Of a stretch of 64,000 nucleotides of DNA, positions 16,541-24,802 are shown piece after piece; the stretch's first letter is position 1; each line of letters starts with the position of its first letter. Under the pieces are notes generated by a model. It saw nothing but the letters and a program-made list of their open reading frames with translations. It was not told the origin of the DNA and did no database searches. Source of the stretch: JAGVSR01 sp964458265 (GTDB taxonomy: Bacteria; Pseudomonadota; Alphaproteobacteria; Rhizobiales; Hyphomicrobiaceae); NCBI GenBank assembly GCA_964458265.1, contig CAYWIF010000006.1, positions 1-64,000 of the forward strand, in the 5' to 3' direction. A program made the translations under genes and the position numbers.

Positions 16541-16783
16541 ATGAGCGATGTCGCAGAGCGCGTGAAGAAGATTGTAGTCGAGCATCTGGGCGTCGAGAGC
16601 GAGAAGGTGACGGAGAACGCCAGCTTCATCGACGACCTCGGCGCCGACAGCTTGGACACGGTCGAACTGGTGATGGCTTTCGAAGAAGAATTCGGCTGCG
16701 AAATTCCGGATGATGCCGCCGAGCACATCCTGACCGTCGGCGATGCCGTCCGGTTTCTCGAGAAGAACGCAACGGCTGCCTGA
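16541..16783 (+). CDS. acpP: Acyl carrier protein
   Basis: This encodes 80 residues and is strongly acidic. The phosphopantetheine attachment motif GADSLDTVELVMAFEEEF places the modified Ser at residue 37. It carries growing acyl chains for FabD, FabG and FabF and for lipid A and phospholipid synthesis. The ATG at 16541 has a GAGGAAG ribosome site 4 bases upstream. It is flanked by fabG and fabF as in most alphaproteobacteria. Confidence 0.98.
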   Translation: MSDVAERVKKIVVEHLGVESEKVTENASFIDDLGADSLDTVELVMAFEEEFGCEIPDDAAEHILTVGDAVRFLEKNATAA

Positions 16784-16795
16784 ACGGCGGCGGAC

Positions 16796-16824
16796 AAGCT
16801 GGCTCGCCGGTGCGGCACCAGCTT
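16796..16824 (+). terminator. Possible hairpin terminator or attenuator after acpP
   Basis: AAGCTGG (16796-16802) pairs with CCAGCTT (16818-16824), with a competing inner stem GGTGC/GCACC in the loop. It lies 12 bases past the acpP stop. There is no good T-run. It could reduce read-through into fabF so that ACP is made in excess; this role is inference. Confidence 0.35.
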
Positions 16825-16977
16825 TGCCCTGACACTTCTTGCGGCGTTCGGGCTCGTTCGATCCCGGACGCCGTTCGTTCATCTGGCGGGGTTCTGGGCG
16901 CTTAGCTCTGGACGAGACGCAACAGTCAACTATGCGGCAGGCGCTACGGTCAGCCGAAAGACAAAGGGAAGTTGAGG

Positions 16978-18246
16978 ATGCTGCGGCGCGTCGTCGTGAC
17001 GGGATTGGGTTTGGTCACCCCGGTGGGCGTGGGCGTCGAAGCGGCGTGGAAGAACCTGCTCAACGGCGAGAACGGCGCGCGCCGGATCGGCGACGAGTTC
17101 GAGGCGTCCGATCTTTCGTGTCAGATCGCGAACTTCGTGCCGCGCGGTTCGACGGCGGAGGGCAAGTTCAATCCTGACGACTGGATGGAGCCGAAAGAGC
17201 AGCGCAAGGTCGATGACTTCATCATCTTCGCGATGGCAGCCGCGGAGCAGGCGCTGAAGGATTCCGGTTTTACCGCCGACACCGTCGAGAAGCAGGAAAC
17301 GACGGGCGTACTGATCGGGGCCGGGATCGGCGGGCTGTCGGGCATCGCCGATACGTCGATCCTGCTCAGGGACAAAGGTCCGCGGCGCGTGTCGCCGTTC
17401 TTCATTCCCGGCCGGCTCATCAATCTTGCGGGCGGTTATGTGTCGATCCGGCACGGCCTGAAGGGTCCCAACCACGCAGTCGTGACGGCGTGTGCGACGG
17501 GAACGCATGCGATTGGCGATGCGGCGCGGCTGGTGGCGTTGGGCGACGCTGAGGTGATGGTGGCGGGTGGGGCGGAAAGCCCGATCTGCCGCATCGGCAT
17601 GGCGGGCTTTATTGCGTGCCGCGCTCTCTCGACGGGGTTCAACGACAATCCCAAGAAGGCGTCGCGGCCCTACGACAAGGACCGCGACGGCTTCGTGATG
17701 GGCGAGGGGGCCGGCGTCGTCGTGCTTGAGAGCCTCGAACATGCGAAGGCGCGCGGCGCTAAGATATATGGCGAAGTGATCGGCTACGGCATGTCGGGCG
17801 ACGCCTATCACATCACGGCGCCATCGGAGTCGGGAGACGGTGCCTACCGCTGCATGCGGGCGGCCTTGAAGAATGCCAAGATCGATGCGTCGGACATCGA
17901 CTACATCAACGCGCATGGAACCTCGACGCCGATGGGCGACGAAATCGAGTTGGGCGCAGTCGAGCGGTTGTTCGGAAACACGGCGGCCAAACTTTCGATG
18001 TCGTCGACCAAGTCGGCCGTCGGACATTTGCTTGGGGCGGCAGGAGCCGTGGAAGCGGTGTTTTCCCTTCTTGCCATGAGGGATCAAATCGCACCGCCGA
18101 CGCTGAACCTCGACAATCCGTCGGTGGAAACCGCCATCGATCTCGTGCCGCATACCGCCAAAAAGCAAAAGATCGATACGGTGCTGTCGAACTCGTTCGG
18201 TTTCGGCGGCACGAATGCTTCGCTGATCATGCGCCGGGTGGCGTGA
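16978..18246 (+). CDS. fabF: 3-oxoacyl-ACP synthase II FabF
   Basis: This encodes 422 residues. This is the elongating beta-ketoacyl-ACP synthase. The nucleophile Cys172 lies in VVTACATGTHAIGDAA, the two catalytic histidines in NAHGTSTPMGD and SAVGHLLGAAGAVEA, and the C-terminal SNSFGFGGTNASLI is conserved. ATG 16978 starts the MLRRVVVTGLGLVTPVG signature; a TTG two codons upstream is a weaker alternative. The gene follows acpP by 194 bases and precedes mltG, an arrangement common in Hyphomicrobiales. Confidence 0.97.
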   Translation: MLRRVVVTGLGLVTPVGVGVEAAWKNLLNGENGARRIGDEFEASDLSCQIANFVPRGSTAEGKFNPDDWMEPKEQRKVDDFIIFAMAAAEQALKDSGFTADTVEKQETTGVLIGAGIGGLSGIADTSILLRDKGPRRVSPFFIPGRLINLAGGYVSIRHGLKGPNHAVVTACATGTHAIGDAARLVALGDAEVMVAGGAESPICRIGMAGFIACRALSTGFNDNPKKASRPYDKDRDGFVMGEGAGVVVLESLEHAKARGAKIYGEVIGYGMSGDAYHITAPSESGDGAYRCMRAALKNAKIDASDIDYINAHGTSTPMGDEIELGAVERLFGNTAAKLSMSSTKSAVGHLLGAAGAVEAVFSLLAMRDQIAPPTLNLDNPSVETAIDLVPHTAKKQKIDTVLSNSFGFGGTNASLIMRRVA

Positions 18247-18404
18247 AGGGCAAGCCCGGCCGGACGAGTTGGGTTGCAAATGTGCCTGCCGGTTCAACAC
18301 CGCAGTGCCATAATTTCTTCCGTAAGGCGGCGTTATTGGACGGGCGGTAAAGGCGTTTGGCGGTTCCCGGCGCGAAGGCTAGCCGCGCCGTTCGAGGAGA
18401 CGTG

Positions 18405-19745
18405 ATGATCCAGCGTCGGGATGGTCCGCATACGATGTCGCCGCACGGCACGATGCGTCCGCGCAGTCCGGCCGAAGCGCTGGAGCCGACGCGGGCGCCG
18501 CAGCGGCCGCGTGGGGGGAAAATCCGGCAGCCGTCGCGTGTGCTGACGGGCATTGCCCGCATCGGCAGCGCCATCATTACGCTCGCGATCGTGATGCTCA
18601 TTGTGGCGGGCGGATTGGCGCTCCTGCTCGGGCATTTCTACGAGCGGCCGGGTCCGCTGCCGGAGGCGCGCACCATCGTCATCGAGAGAGGGGCGGGCCG
18701 GATCGAGATCGCCGAACAACTCGAACGCGAAGGCATCATCGCGAGCCGGTGGGCCTTCGTCGCCAATCATCTCTTGCGCAACATCATGAGCGGCGGAAAG
18801 CCGATCGAGATGAAGGCCGGCGAGTACGAGATCAAGGCTGCGGCCACCATGCGGGACGTGCTCGAATTGCTCGGCGAGGGCAAGTCGGTCCTCTACAAAG
18901 TGACCCTGCCGGAAGGGCTGACCAGTCAGCAGATCATCGAGCGGCTGCTGGCGGAACCAAACCTGTCGGGCGAGGTCACCCAGATCCCGGCCGAAGGCAG
19001 TTTGCTGCCGGATACCTACCGCGTGTCGAAGGGCATGTCGCGGCAGGAGTTGATCGCGCAGATGCAGAACGAGAGCACGGAGTTTCTGGCAGCGGCGTGG
19101 GAAAAACGCGCGTCCGATCTTCCTGTCGCCACACCGCGCGAAGCTTTGATTCTTGCGTCGATCATCGAGAAAGAGACGGGCAAGGCCGATGAGCGGCAAC
19201 GGGTGGCGGCTGTGTTCGTCAACCGCTTGCGAAAGAAAATGCGGCTGCAGTCGGACCCCACGATCATCTACGGCATCGTGGGCGGACGCGGTTCGCTGGG
19301 CCGGCCGATCACGCGGACCGACATCGATACAAAAACCGATTACAACACCTATCGCATCAATGGCCTGCCGCCGGGGCCGATCTGCAACCCAGGCAGGGCC
19401 ACGATCGAGGCGACGTTGAACCCGGCGGCCACGAACGATCTCTATTTCGTCGCCGACGGCACGGGCGGGCATACCTTCTCCGAGACGCTTGCCGCGCATA
19501 ACGCTGCCGTACAGACTTGGCGCAAGATCGAAAAAGCGCAGGGACAGGACGGCAAGGATACTACCGCCGGGCCGGGCGTGGCCGAAGCGGATGCGGCGCC
19601 GGCGGGCGAGGCACCCGCAGATGCCGACGCGGCAGCTGTGGTTCCGGTGGATACGGCGCCCGCGACTGCCGCGGCGGCGGTTCCGGCGGGCCGCAAGAGC
19701 AATATTCCGCTTCCCGTCCGCAAGCCAAAGGCGGCCGCGAACTAA
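18405..19745 (+). CDS. mltG: Endolytic murein transglycosylase MltG
   Basis: This 446-residue membrane-anchored lytic transglycosylase (YceG family) cuts nascent glycan strands. The start ATG 18405 has GAGGAG 5 bases upstream. The layout is a basic cytoplasmic N-terminus, one membrane helix at about residues 53-75, a LysM-like region, then the catalytic domain with the proposed catalytic Glu in LASIIEKETGKADERQRVAAVF and the conserved LQSDPTIIYG and YNTYRINGLPPGPICNPG. After about residue 385 comes a ~60-residue Ala/Pro/Glu-rich tail ending in basic residues, longer than in E. coli. It follows fabF and precedes yicC-gmk, all rightward. Confidence 0.93.
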   Translation: MIQRRDGPHTMSPHGTMRPRSPAEALEPTRAPQRPRGGKIRQPSRVLTGIARIGSAIITLAIVMLIVAGGLALLLGHFYERPGPLPEARTIVIERGAGRIEIAEQLEREGIIASRWAFVANHLLRNIMSGGKPIEMKAGEYEIKAAATMRDVLELLGEGKSVLYKVTLPEGLTSQQIIERLLAEPNLSGEVTQIPAEGSLLPDTYRVSKGMSRQELIAQMQNESTEFLAAAWEKRASDLPVATPREALILASIIEKETGKADERQRVAAVFVNRLRKKMRLQSDPTIIYGIVGGRGSLGRPITRTDIDTKTDYNTYRINGLPPGPICNPGRATIEATLNPAATNDLYFVADGTGGHTFSETLAAHNAAVQTWRKIEKAQGQDGKDTTAGPGVAEADAAPAGEAPADADAAAVVPVDTAPATAAAAVPAGRKSNIPLPVRKPKAAAN

Positions 19746-19853
19746 ATCCCGGCAGCGGGTGCCGGATGCGGCAGTCTCTTGGCGGATCGTGGCGGCGCGG
19801 TTAAACCCTAGGCCAGTGTTTCGCCGCGCGGCTTCTTTCCGGTCCAGGGTTCC

Positions 19854-20735
19854 ATGACACTCAACAGCATGACCGGTTTTGCCCGTGCCGACGGATCGGC
19901 GAAGGGCGTGCGCTGGTACTGGGAAGTCAAGAGCGTCAATGGGCGGGGTCTGGATATTCGCGTGCGTCTGCCGCAGGGGCACGACCAACTCGAACCGAAG
20001 ATCCGCGAGGCAGCGGCCAAGCGCTTCGTGCGCGGCAGCCTGACGGTCAATCTCAATGCGCAGCGCGAGGCGGTGGCAGTCGAGGTTCGCGTCAACGAGG
20101 CGGCACTCGCTCAGGTTCTGCGGGCTGTGGACGAGGTGCGGCGGCTGACAGGTGCGCCGCCGCCCAGCGCGGATGGATTGCTGGCGCTGCGCGGCGTACT
20201 GGATGTGACGGAAGCCGATAACTCGCTCGACGCGGATGTGGCGGCGGCGATGCTGGCGTCTCTTGAGTCGGCGCTCTTGGCTCTCGCTAGCGCACGCGCG
20301 GCCGAAGGCCAGCGGCTGACGGCGGTGCTCACGGCGCACATCGACGAAATCGAACGGTTGACGCGGCAGGTGCAAACTTCGCCGTCGCGGACGCCGGAGG
20401 CAATTGCCGCCCGACTTGCGGAGCAGGTTGCGAAACTGACGGACGCAAGTTCCACTTTCGATCCCGCGCGGCTGCATCAGGAGGCAATCCTGATTGCGAC
20501 GCGATCCGACGTGGAAGAGGAAATTCAGCGGCTCGCCGCGCACGTTGCGTCCGCGCGCGCGCTCCTTGCCGAGAGCCAGCCGGCAGGACGCAAGTTCGAT
20601 TTTCTGGCGCAGGAGTTCAATCGCGAGGCCAATACGCTGACGTCGAAAGCCATCGACATGGATATTTCGCGTGCAGGACTGGCCCTGAAGACGGTGATCG
20701 ATCAAATGCGCGAGCAGGTGCAGAACATTGAATAG
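19854..20735 (+). CDS. YicC-family endoribonuclease
   Basis: This encodes 293 residues, the usual length. The N-terminal motif MTLNSMTGFARADG and WEVKSVNGRGLDIRVRLPQG, and the C-terminal DUF1732 region (RSDVEEEIQRLAAHV, then GRKFDFLAQEFNREANTLTSKA), are diagnostic. E. coli YicC is reported to be an RNase that acts in RNA turnover. The gene sits directly before gmk with an 8-base overlap, the commonest context for the family, which suggests translational coupling. The start ATG 19854 begins the conserved motif. Confidence 0.9.
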   Translation: MTLNSMTGFARADGSAKGVRWYWEVKSVNGRGLDIRVRLPQGHDQLEPKIREAAAKRFVRGSLTVNLNAQREAVAVEVRVNEAALAQVLRAVDEVRRLTGAPPPSADGLLALRGVLDVTEADNSLDADVAAAMLASLESALLALASARAAEGQRLTAVLTAHIDEIERLTRQVQTSPSRTPEAIAARLAEQVAKLTDASSTFDPARLHQEAILIATRSDVEEEIQRLAAHVASARALLAESQPAGRKFDFLAQEFNREANTLTSKAIDMDISRAGLALKTVIDQMREQVQNIE

Positions 20736-21384
20736 CGCTGGCATATCACCCGTTCCGCCGATCGCGCGCCGCGGCGTGCTGCTGGTCCTGTCGTCGCCAT
20801 CGGGGGCGGGCAAGACGACCTTGTCGCGGGCGTTGTTGGAGGGCGATCGCGGTATCCGCCTATCGATTTCGGTGACCACGCGCAAGCCACGCCCCGGCGA
20901 AATCGACGGCTCCGATTATATCTTCGTGAGTGCAGCGGAATTCGAAAACATGCGGGCGAACGGCGAACTCTTGGAATGGGCGACGGTGTTCGGCAATTCC
21001 TATGGCACACCACGTGCGCCCGTGGAGGCAGCGATAGCGCGCGGAGAGGACGTCCTGTTCGATATCGACTGGCAGGGCGCGCAACAGTTGGCTGAAAAGA
21101 AAGCCGGCGATCTGGTGCGCGTGTTCATCCTGCCGCCGTCGGGTGGTGTTCTGGAGACGCGATTGAAGGGGCGGGCGCAGGACCCGCCGGAGATCGTCGC
21201 CAAGCGCATGGCGGAAGCGTCAGCCGAAATCAGCCATTGGGCGGAGTACGACTACGTCATCGTCAACGCCGATCTGGAGACGAGCATCGAAGGGTTGCGC
21301 GCCATCCTGGCCGCGGAACGTCTGAAACGCGAGCGGTTGCTCGGGCTATCGCAATTCGTGCGAGATCTTCAGTCGGGTTTGTGA
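20728..21384 (+). CDS. gmk: Guanylate kinase
   Basis: This encodes 218 residues. It phosphorylates GMP to GDP with ATP. The P-loop SSPSGAGKT lies at residues 22-30, and the GMP-binding elements VTTRKPRPGEIDGSDYIFV and DIDWQGAQQL follow. No ATG is available before the P-loop, so the TTG at 20728, which overlaps the yicC stop (ATTGAATAG), is the probable start and implies translational coupling. The 3' end overlaps the convergent rsmA gene by 16 bases (21369-21384). Confidence 0.94.
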   Translation: MNSAGISPVPPIARRGVLLVLSSPSGAGKTTLSRALLEGDRGIRLSISVTTRKPRPGEIDGSDYIFVSAAEFENMRANGELLEWATVFGNSYGTPRAPVEAAIARGEDVLFDIDWQGAQQLAEKKAGDLVRVFILPPSGGVLETRLKGRAQDPPEIVAKRMAEASAEISHWAEYDYVIVNADLETSIEGLRAILAAERLKRERLLGLSQFVRDLQSGL

Positions 21385-22256
21385 GCGCCGCGATCGAAGA
21401 GCAGCGCCAGTCTCGCGAAGTCTTCGACGGTGAGGCGTTCGGCGCGCTCCTCGGGGGCAATACCAGCCTCACGCAGCAACAGTTCCGGCATCGGGGTCAG
21501 CGATTTCAAGGATTGGCGGAGCATTTTGCGTCGCTGACCGAAGGCTGATTGCGTGACTCGGCCGAGGGTTTTGACGGAGCACGGCGGTGATGGGCTCGGT
21601 TTGGGTTCGAAGACGACGACGGCGGACGATACTTTGGGCGGTGGCGTGAAGGCGGCCGGTGGGAGGGTCAGGGCGATGCGCGCCGTCGTGCGCCACTGGG
21701 CAATGACCGAGAGGCGGCCATAAGCTTTCGAACCCGGTTCGGCGACGATGCGCTCTGCCACCTCTTTCTGGAACATCAGCGCCATGCGGTTCCACCATGG
21801 CGGCCATGGTTCGGCTTCCAGCCAGCCGACGAGGAGCGTCGTGGCGATGTTGTAGGGCAGGTTGGCGACGATCGCGACGTCGCCGGGGCCGGCATCCGCA
21901 AGCGCTGGGTAGTTGGTTTGCAGCGCGTCACCTTCATGCACGGCAAGGCGACCCGGATAAGCTGCGGAAATTTGTGCGATGGCTTGAAGACAGCGGGCGT
22001 CGCGTTCGATGGCGATGACGCGGCGGGCGCCTTCCATCAGGAGGGCCCGCGTGAGGCCGCCGGGGCCGGGGCCGATTTCGATGACAGTGGTTTGATCGAG
22101 CGGCGCGGCAAGCCGCGCGATCCGGCGCGTGAGATTGAGGTCGAGGATGAAATTTTGACCGAGGCTTTTCTTTGCCGTGAGTTCGTGATTGCGGATGACG
22201 TCGCGAAGGGGCGGCAGGCCATCGTCCGCTGGACCAGCAGCAGGGGTGGCGATCAT
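21369..22256 (-). CDS. rsmA: 16S rRNA dimethyladenosine transferase RsmA (KsgA)
   Basis: This encodes 295 residues. It dimethylates the two adjacent adenosines near the 3' end of 16S rRNA during small-subunit maturation. Markers are KKSLGQNFILDLNLTRRI near residue 29, the SAM motif VIEIGPGPGGLTRALL, and NLPYNIATTLLVGWL, which includes the catalytic N-L-P-Y. It is the last gene of the lptF-lptG-lptD-surA-pdxA-rsmA operon and overlaps the pdxA stop by 4 bases (ATGA). Its 3' end runs 16 bases into the end of gmk on the other strand. Confidence 0.96.
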   Translation of the reverse strand: MIATPAAGPADDGLPPLRDVIRNHELTAKKSLGQNFILDLNLTRRIARLAAPLDQTTVIEIGPGPGGLTRALLMEGARRVIAIERDARCLQAIAQISAAYPGRLAVHEGDALQTNYPALADAGPGDVAIVANLPYNIATTLLVGWLEAEPWPPWWNRMALMFQKEVAERIVAEPGSKAYGRLSVIAQWRTTARIALTLPPAAFTPPPKVSSAVVVFEPKPSPSPPCSVKTLGRVTQSAFGQRRKMLRQSLKSLTPMPELLLREAGIAPEERAERLTVEDFARLALLFDRGAHKPD

Positions 22257-23302
22257 TCGGCGGCCATCCGCACGCGGCGGCGATCGGCGAACTCCCCGGC
22301 CATGCGGATGGCGGCGAGCATGCTTTCGGGTGAGGCGATGCCTTTGGCCGCGATGTCGAAGGCTGTGCCGTGGTCAGGTGACGTGCGCACGAACGGCAGA
22401 CCCAGAGTGACGTTGACGCCGGTGTCGAACGACAGGGTCTTGATCGGGATGAGGGCCTGGTCGTGATACATGCAGACCGCCGCGTCGTAGGTCTTGCGGG
22501 CGGCGGCATGGAACAGCGTGTCGGCGGAATACGGACCTGAGACGGAGAGGCCTTCGCGGCGCAATTCTTCGATCGCCGGTGCGATAAGATCTATGTCTTC
22601 GCGGCCGATGGTTCCACCTTCGCCTGCGTGCGGATTGAGGCCGGTCACGGCGATGCGCGGTTCGTCGATCCCGAATTCCGATTTGAGACTGCGCCACGAT
22701 ATATTGATCGTCTCGTAGAGCAGGCGCTTGGACAGCGCGCGCGGCACGTCCGACACCGGTATGTGGATCGTGACCGGCACGACGCGCAGCAGATCGGACG
22801 CCAGCATCATGACGGGATGATGCCGCTTGCCGGGTACGAGGGAGCCAGCGAGGGCGGCAAGGAATTCGGTGTGGCCGGGATGGACGAAGCCGGCCGCATA
22901 GAGGACGGCCTTGGCGATGGGCGCGGTGACGATCGCGGACGCTTCGCCGGCGACGACGGCACGAACCGCCTGTTCGATGGCCGAAATGGTGCCCATGGCG
23001 TTTTCGGGCAGCGGGTGGCCGGGTTTGGCGTCGCGCGCCACGGGGATGGGAAGGACGGGGAGTTGCGCCGAGAATATCTGGAGAGCCTCAGTTGGGGCTG
23101 AGATTTCACGGATCGCGATTTCGAGGCCCATCATCTTGGCGCGATCGGCAAGGGTGCGTGGGCAGCCGTAAAGGGCGAAGGGGGGCAGCCCGCGATCGGC
23201 GCGGCGCAGGTAAGACTTCAGAACGATCTCGGGACCTATGCCGGCCGGATCGCCCATCGTGACGGCAAGGGGAAGCGCACGCTCCGAATTGGGGGCGGGC
23301 AT
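22253..23302 (-). CDS. pdxA: 4-hydroxythreonine-4-phosphate dehydrogenase PdxA
   Basis: This encodes 349 residues. It oxidises 4-hydroxythreonine phosphate in the DXP-dependent pyridoxal phosphate pathway. Family residues appear in LAVTMGDPAGIGPEIVLK near the start, HPGHTEFLAAL (metal-binding His), GLNPHAGEGGTIGREDID (a second metal His) and MYHDQALIPIKTL (a third). It shares one base with the surA stop and overlaps rsmA by 4 bases, so it is coupled to both. This surA-pdxA-rsmA order is conserved across proteobacteria. Confidence 0.96.
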   Translation of the reverse strand: MPAPNSERALPLAVTMGDPAGIGPEIVLKSYLRRADRGLPPFALYGCPRTLADRAKMMGLEIAIREISAPTEALQIFSAQLPVLPIPVARDAKPGHPLPENAMGTISAIEQAVRAVVAGEASAIVTAPIAKAVLYAAGFVHPGHTEFLAALAGSLVPGKRHHPVMMLASDLLRVVPVTIHIPVSDVPRALSKRLLYETINISWRSLKSEFGIDEPRIAVTGLNPHAGEGGTIGREDIDLIAPAIEELRREGLSVSGPYSADTLFHAAARKTYDAAVCMYHDQALIPIKTLSFDTGVNVTLGLPFVRTSPDHGTAFDIAAKGIASPESMLAAIRMAGEFADRRRVRMAAE

Positions 23303-24618
23303 CAGCGATACTCGATGGCCGCGTCCTGACGCAGATCCTTCAAGTGTTTTTTGGCAAGCACCTCGAACTCCTTCTGGCGCAGTTCGGCTTGCACACTCTG
23401 ACGCCGTTCGAGGTCAGCCGCCACCGCTTTCCGGCTGCAGACGGCCCAAATCTCGACGCCCTCGGTGCCGACGGTCGGCGGCAGGAGCTCGCCGTCGCGC
23501 GCGGCCAGAAGCAGCGAGCGCGTCGGTTCGGGGATTGCGGAGGGCAGACGGCCGCCCAGGTTGTCGAAGCGGGCTCCCGCGACCGTGGCGGCACTGGCCG
23601 ACATCTGCGCGCAACCGCCGCCGTTCAAGGCGAGCTTTTCGCCATCGGCCATGCGCTGGGCAATGATGGTCTGATTGACGCCGGAGGGGATAGGCAGAAC
23701 GATCCTCTGGAGCTGCAACTCGACCCCGTCGCCACCCGTGCCTGGAGCGTTGGCGACGATACGATCGACGTCGCGATCGTTGACGGCGATCTGCGCGCCG
23801 AATTTGCGCCGAACGACTTCCTGCCAGGACATATTCGCCCGGAAGCGCTGGCGCATGACGCCGGCGTCGGCACCCATCTTCTTTAAGTGAACCTGGAATT
23901 CGGCGGCAGTCATTTTGTTTTTTTCGGCGATCGAGGCCATGATCTTGTCGACCTCTTCGTCGCTGGCGACGACGTTGAGCTTCTTGGCCTCCTGCAGTTT
24001 GAGGCGTTCGTCGATCAGTTCTTCGAGTGCTTCCTTGCGGATGCCGGGCATCACGCTCTGGCGGGCCTTTTCGACGGCTTCTTGTTGCAGGGTCTTGGCG
24101 AACTCGGTCTTTCGTTTTTCGAAGATCGCGATGATTTCGTCGCGCGACTTGCCGTCGTTTTCCTTGACTGTTTTCTCCAGGATCGCCTTCAGGCGATCGT
24201 TGGTCGATTTGGCCTTGATTATCGCTTTGAAATTGGCCTGGGCGCGCTCGCCGATGTTGGCGTTGCCCATGCCCATGAGTCGCTGACGCTGCTGGATTTC
24301 ATAGCCGGTGATCGGCTCGTCGTTGACGAGGACGGCGATCGATTGGGCGCCGGTAAGCCGGCCGGGCGTTGCCGCGCCGCCGGGCTTGATGGCGGCTGAT
24401 TTAGCGTCGCCCTCGGGGCCAGCGGCGGGCTTGGCCTTCGGTTTGGCCGGGGCAGCAGCGGGCGCTTCGTTTGGGACAACAACTTCCGGCAAGGGGGCGG
24501 TTGCGGGCGTGTTGGTGACGGTGACGCCCTGGGCCACGGCGAGGGCCGGCCACAGCGCGGCCGACAACGCGGCGGCGACGCAGAAATGAGGGCGAGGAAG
24601 GCGCGGTGGCTTGCGCAT
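23302..24618 (-). CDS. surA: Periplasmic chaperone SurA
   Basis: This encodes 438 residues from the ATG at 24618, which starts a signal peptide (MRKPPRLPRPHF, hydrophobic core, cleavage near AVAQG). A longer in-frame start 46 codons upstream would bury the signal. The N-terminal SurA domain spans about residues 90-245 (SIAVLVNDEPITGYEIQQRQRLM and EELIDERLKLQEAKKLNV). A single, weakly conserved parvulin-like region follows (about 275-380), so prolyl isomerase activity may be reduced or lost. The role is chaperoning outer-membrane proteins such as LptD, whose gene is immediately upstream. Between the signal and the SurA domain is an Ala/Pro/Lys-rich linker. Confidence 0.88.
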   Translation of the reverse strand: MRKPPRLPRPHFCVAAALSAALWPALAVAQGVTVTNTPATAPLPEVVVPNEAPAAAPAKPKAKPAAGPEGDAKSAAIKPGGAATPGRLTGAQSIAVLVNDEPITGYEIQQRQRLMGMGNANIGERAQANFKAIIKAKSTNDRLKAILEKTVKENDGKSRDEIIAIFEKRKTEFAKTLQQEAVEKARQSVMPGIRKEALEELIDERLKLQEAKKLNVVASDEEVDKIMASIAEKNKMTAAEFQVHLKKMGADAGVMRQRFRANMSWQEVVRRKFGAQIAVNDRDVDRIVANAPGTGGDGVELQLQRIVLPIPSGVNQTIIAQRMADGEKLALNGGGCAQMSASAATVAGARFDNLGGRLPSAIPEPTRSLLLAARDGELLPPTVGTEGVEIWAVCSRKAVAADLERRQSVQAELRQKEFEVLAKKHLKDLRQDAAIEYR

Positions 24619-24802
24619 GCGAGGTTCTGGCTTCTCCGATCGAAGGTGTCCGGCAGCGGTTGCAGCGACCCGGCCGGCGGCGAGAATTCCAGCGGCGCGT
24701 GAGTCGGCTGGTTGAGTGTACCCAGCGGCTCGGCCCGAGAATATCCGGTTATCCACTGCAACCGTGGCCGTGGCGTGGCGAGGGAGGCACCGTGGTTAAT
24801 GC

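Noticed and set aside
18333..20885. Very long open frame (850 codons) on the minus strand across mltG, yicC and gmk
   Set aside because: It is antisense to three clear housekeeping genes, is rich in Arg, His and Pro as expected from reading GC-rich codons backwards, and has no recognisable domain.
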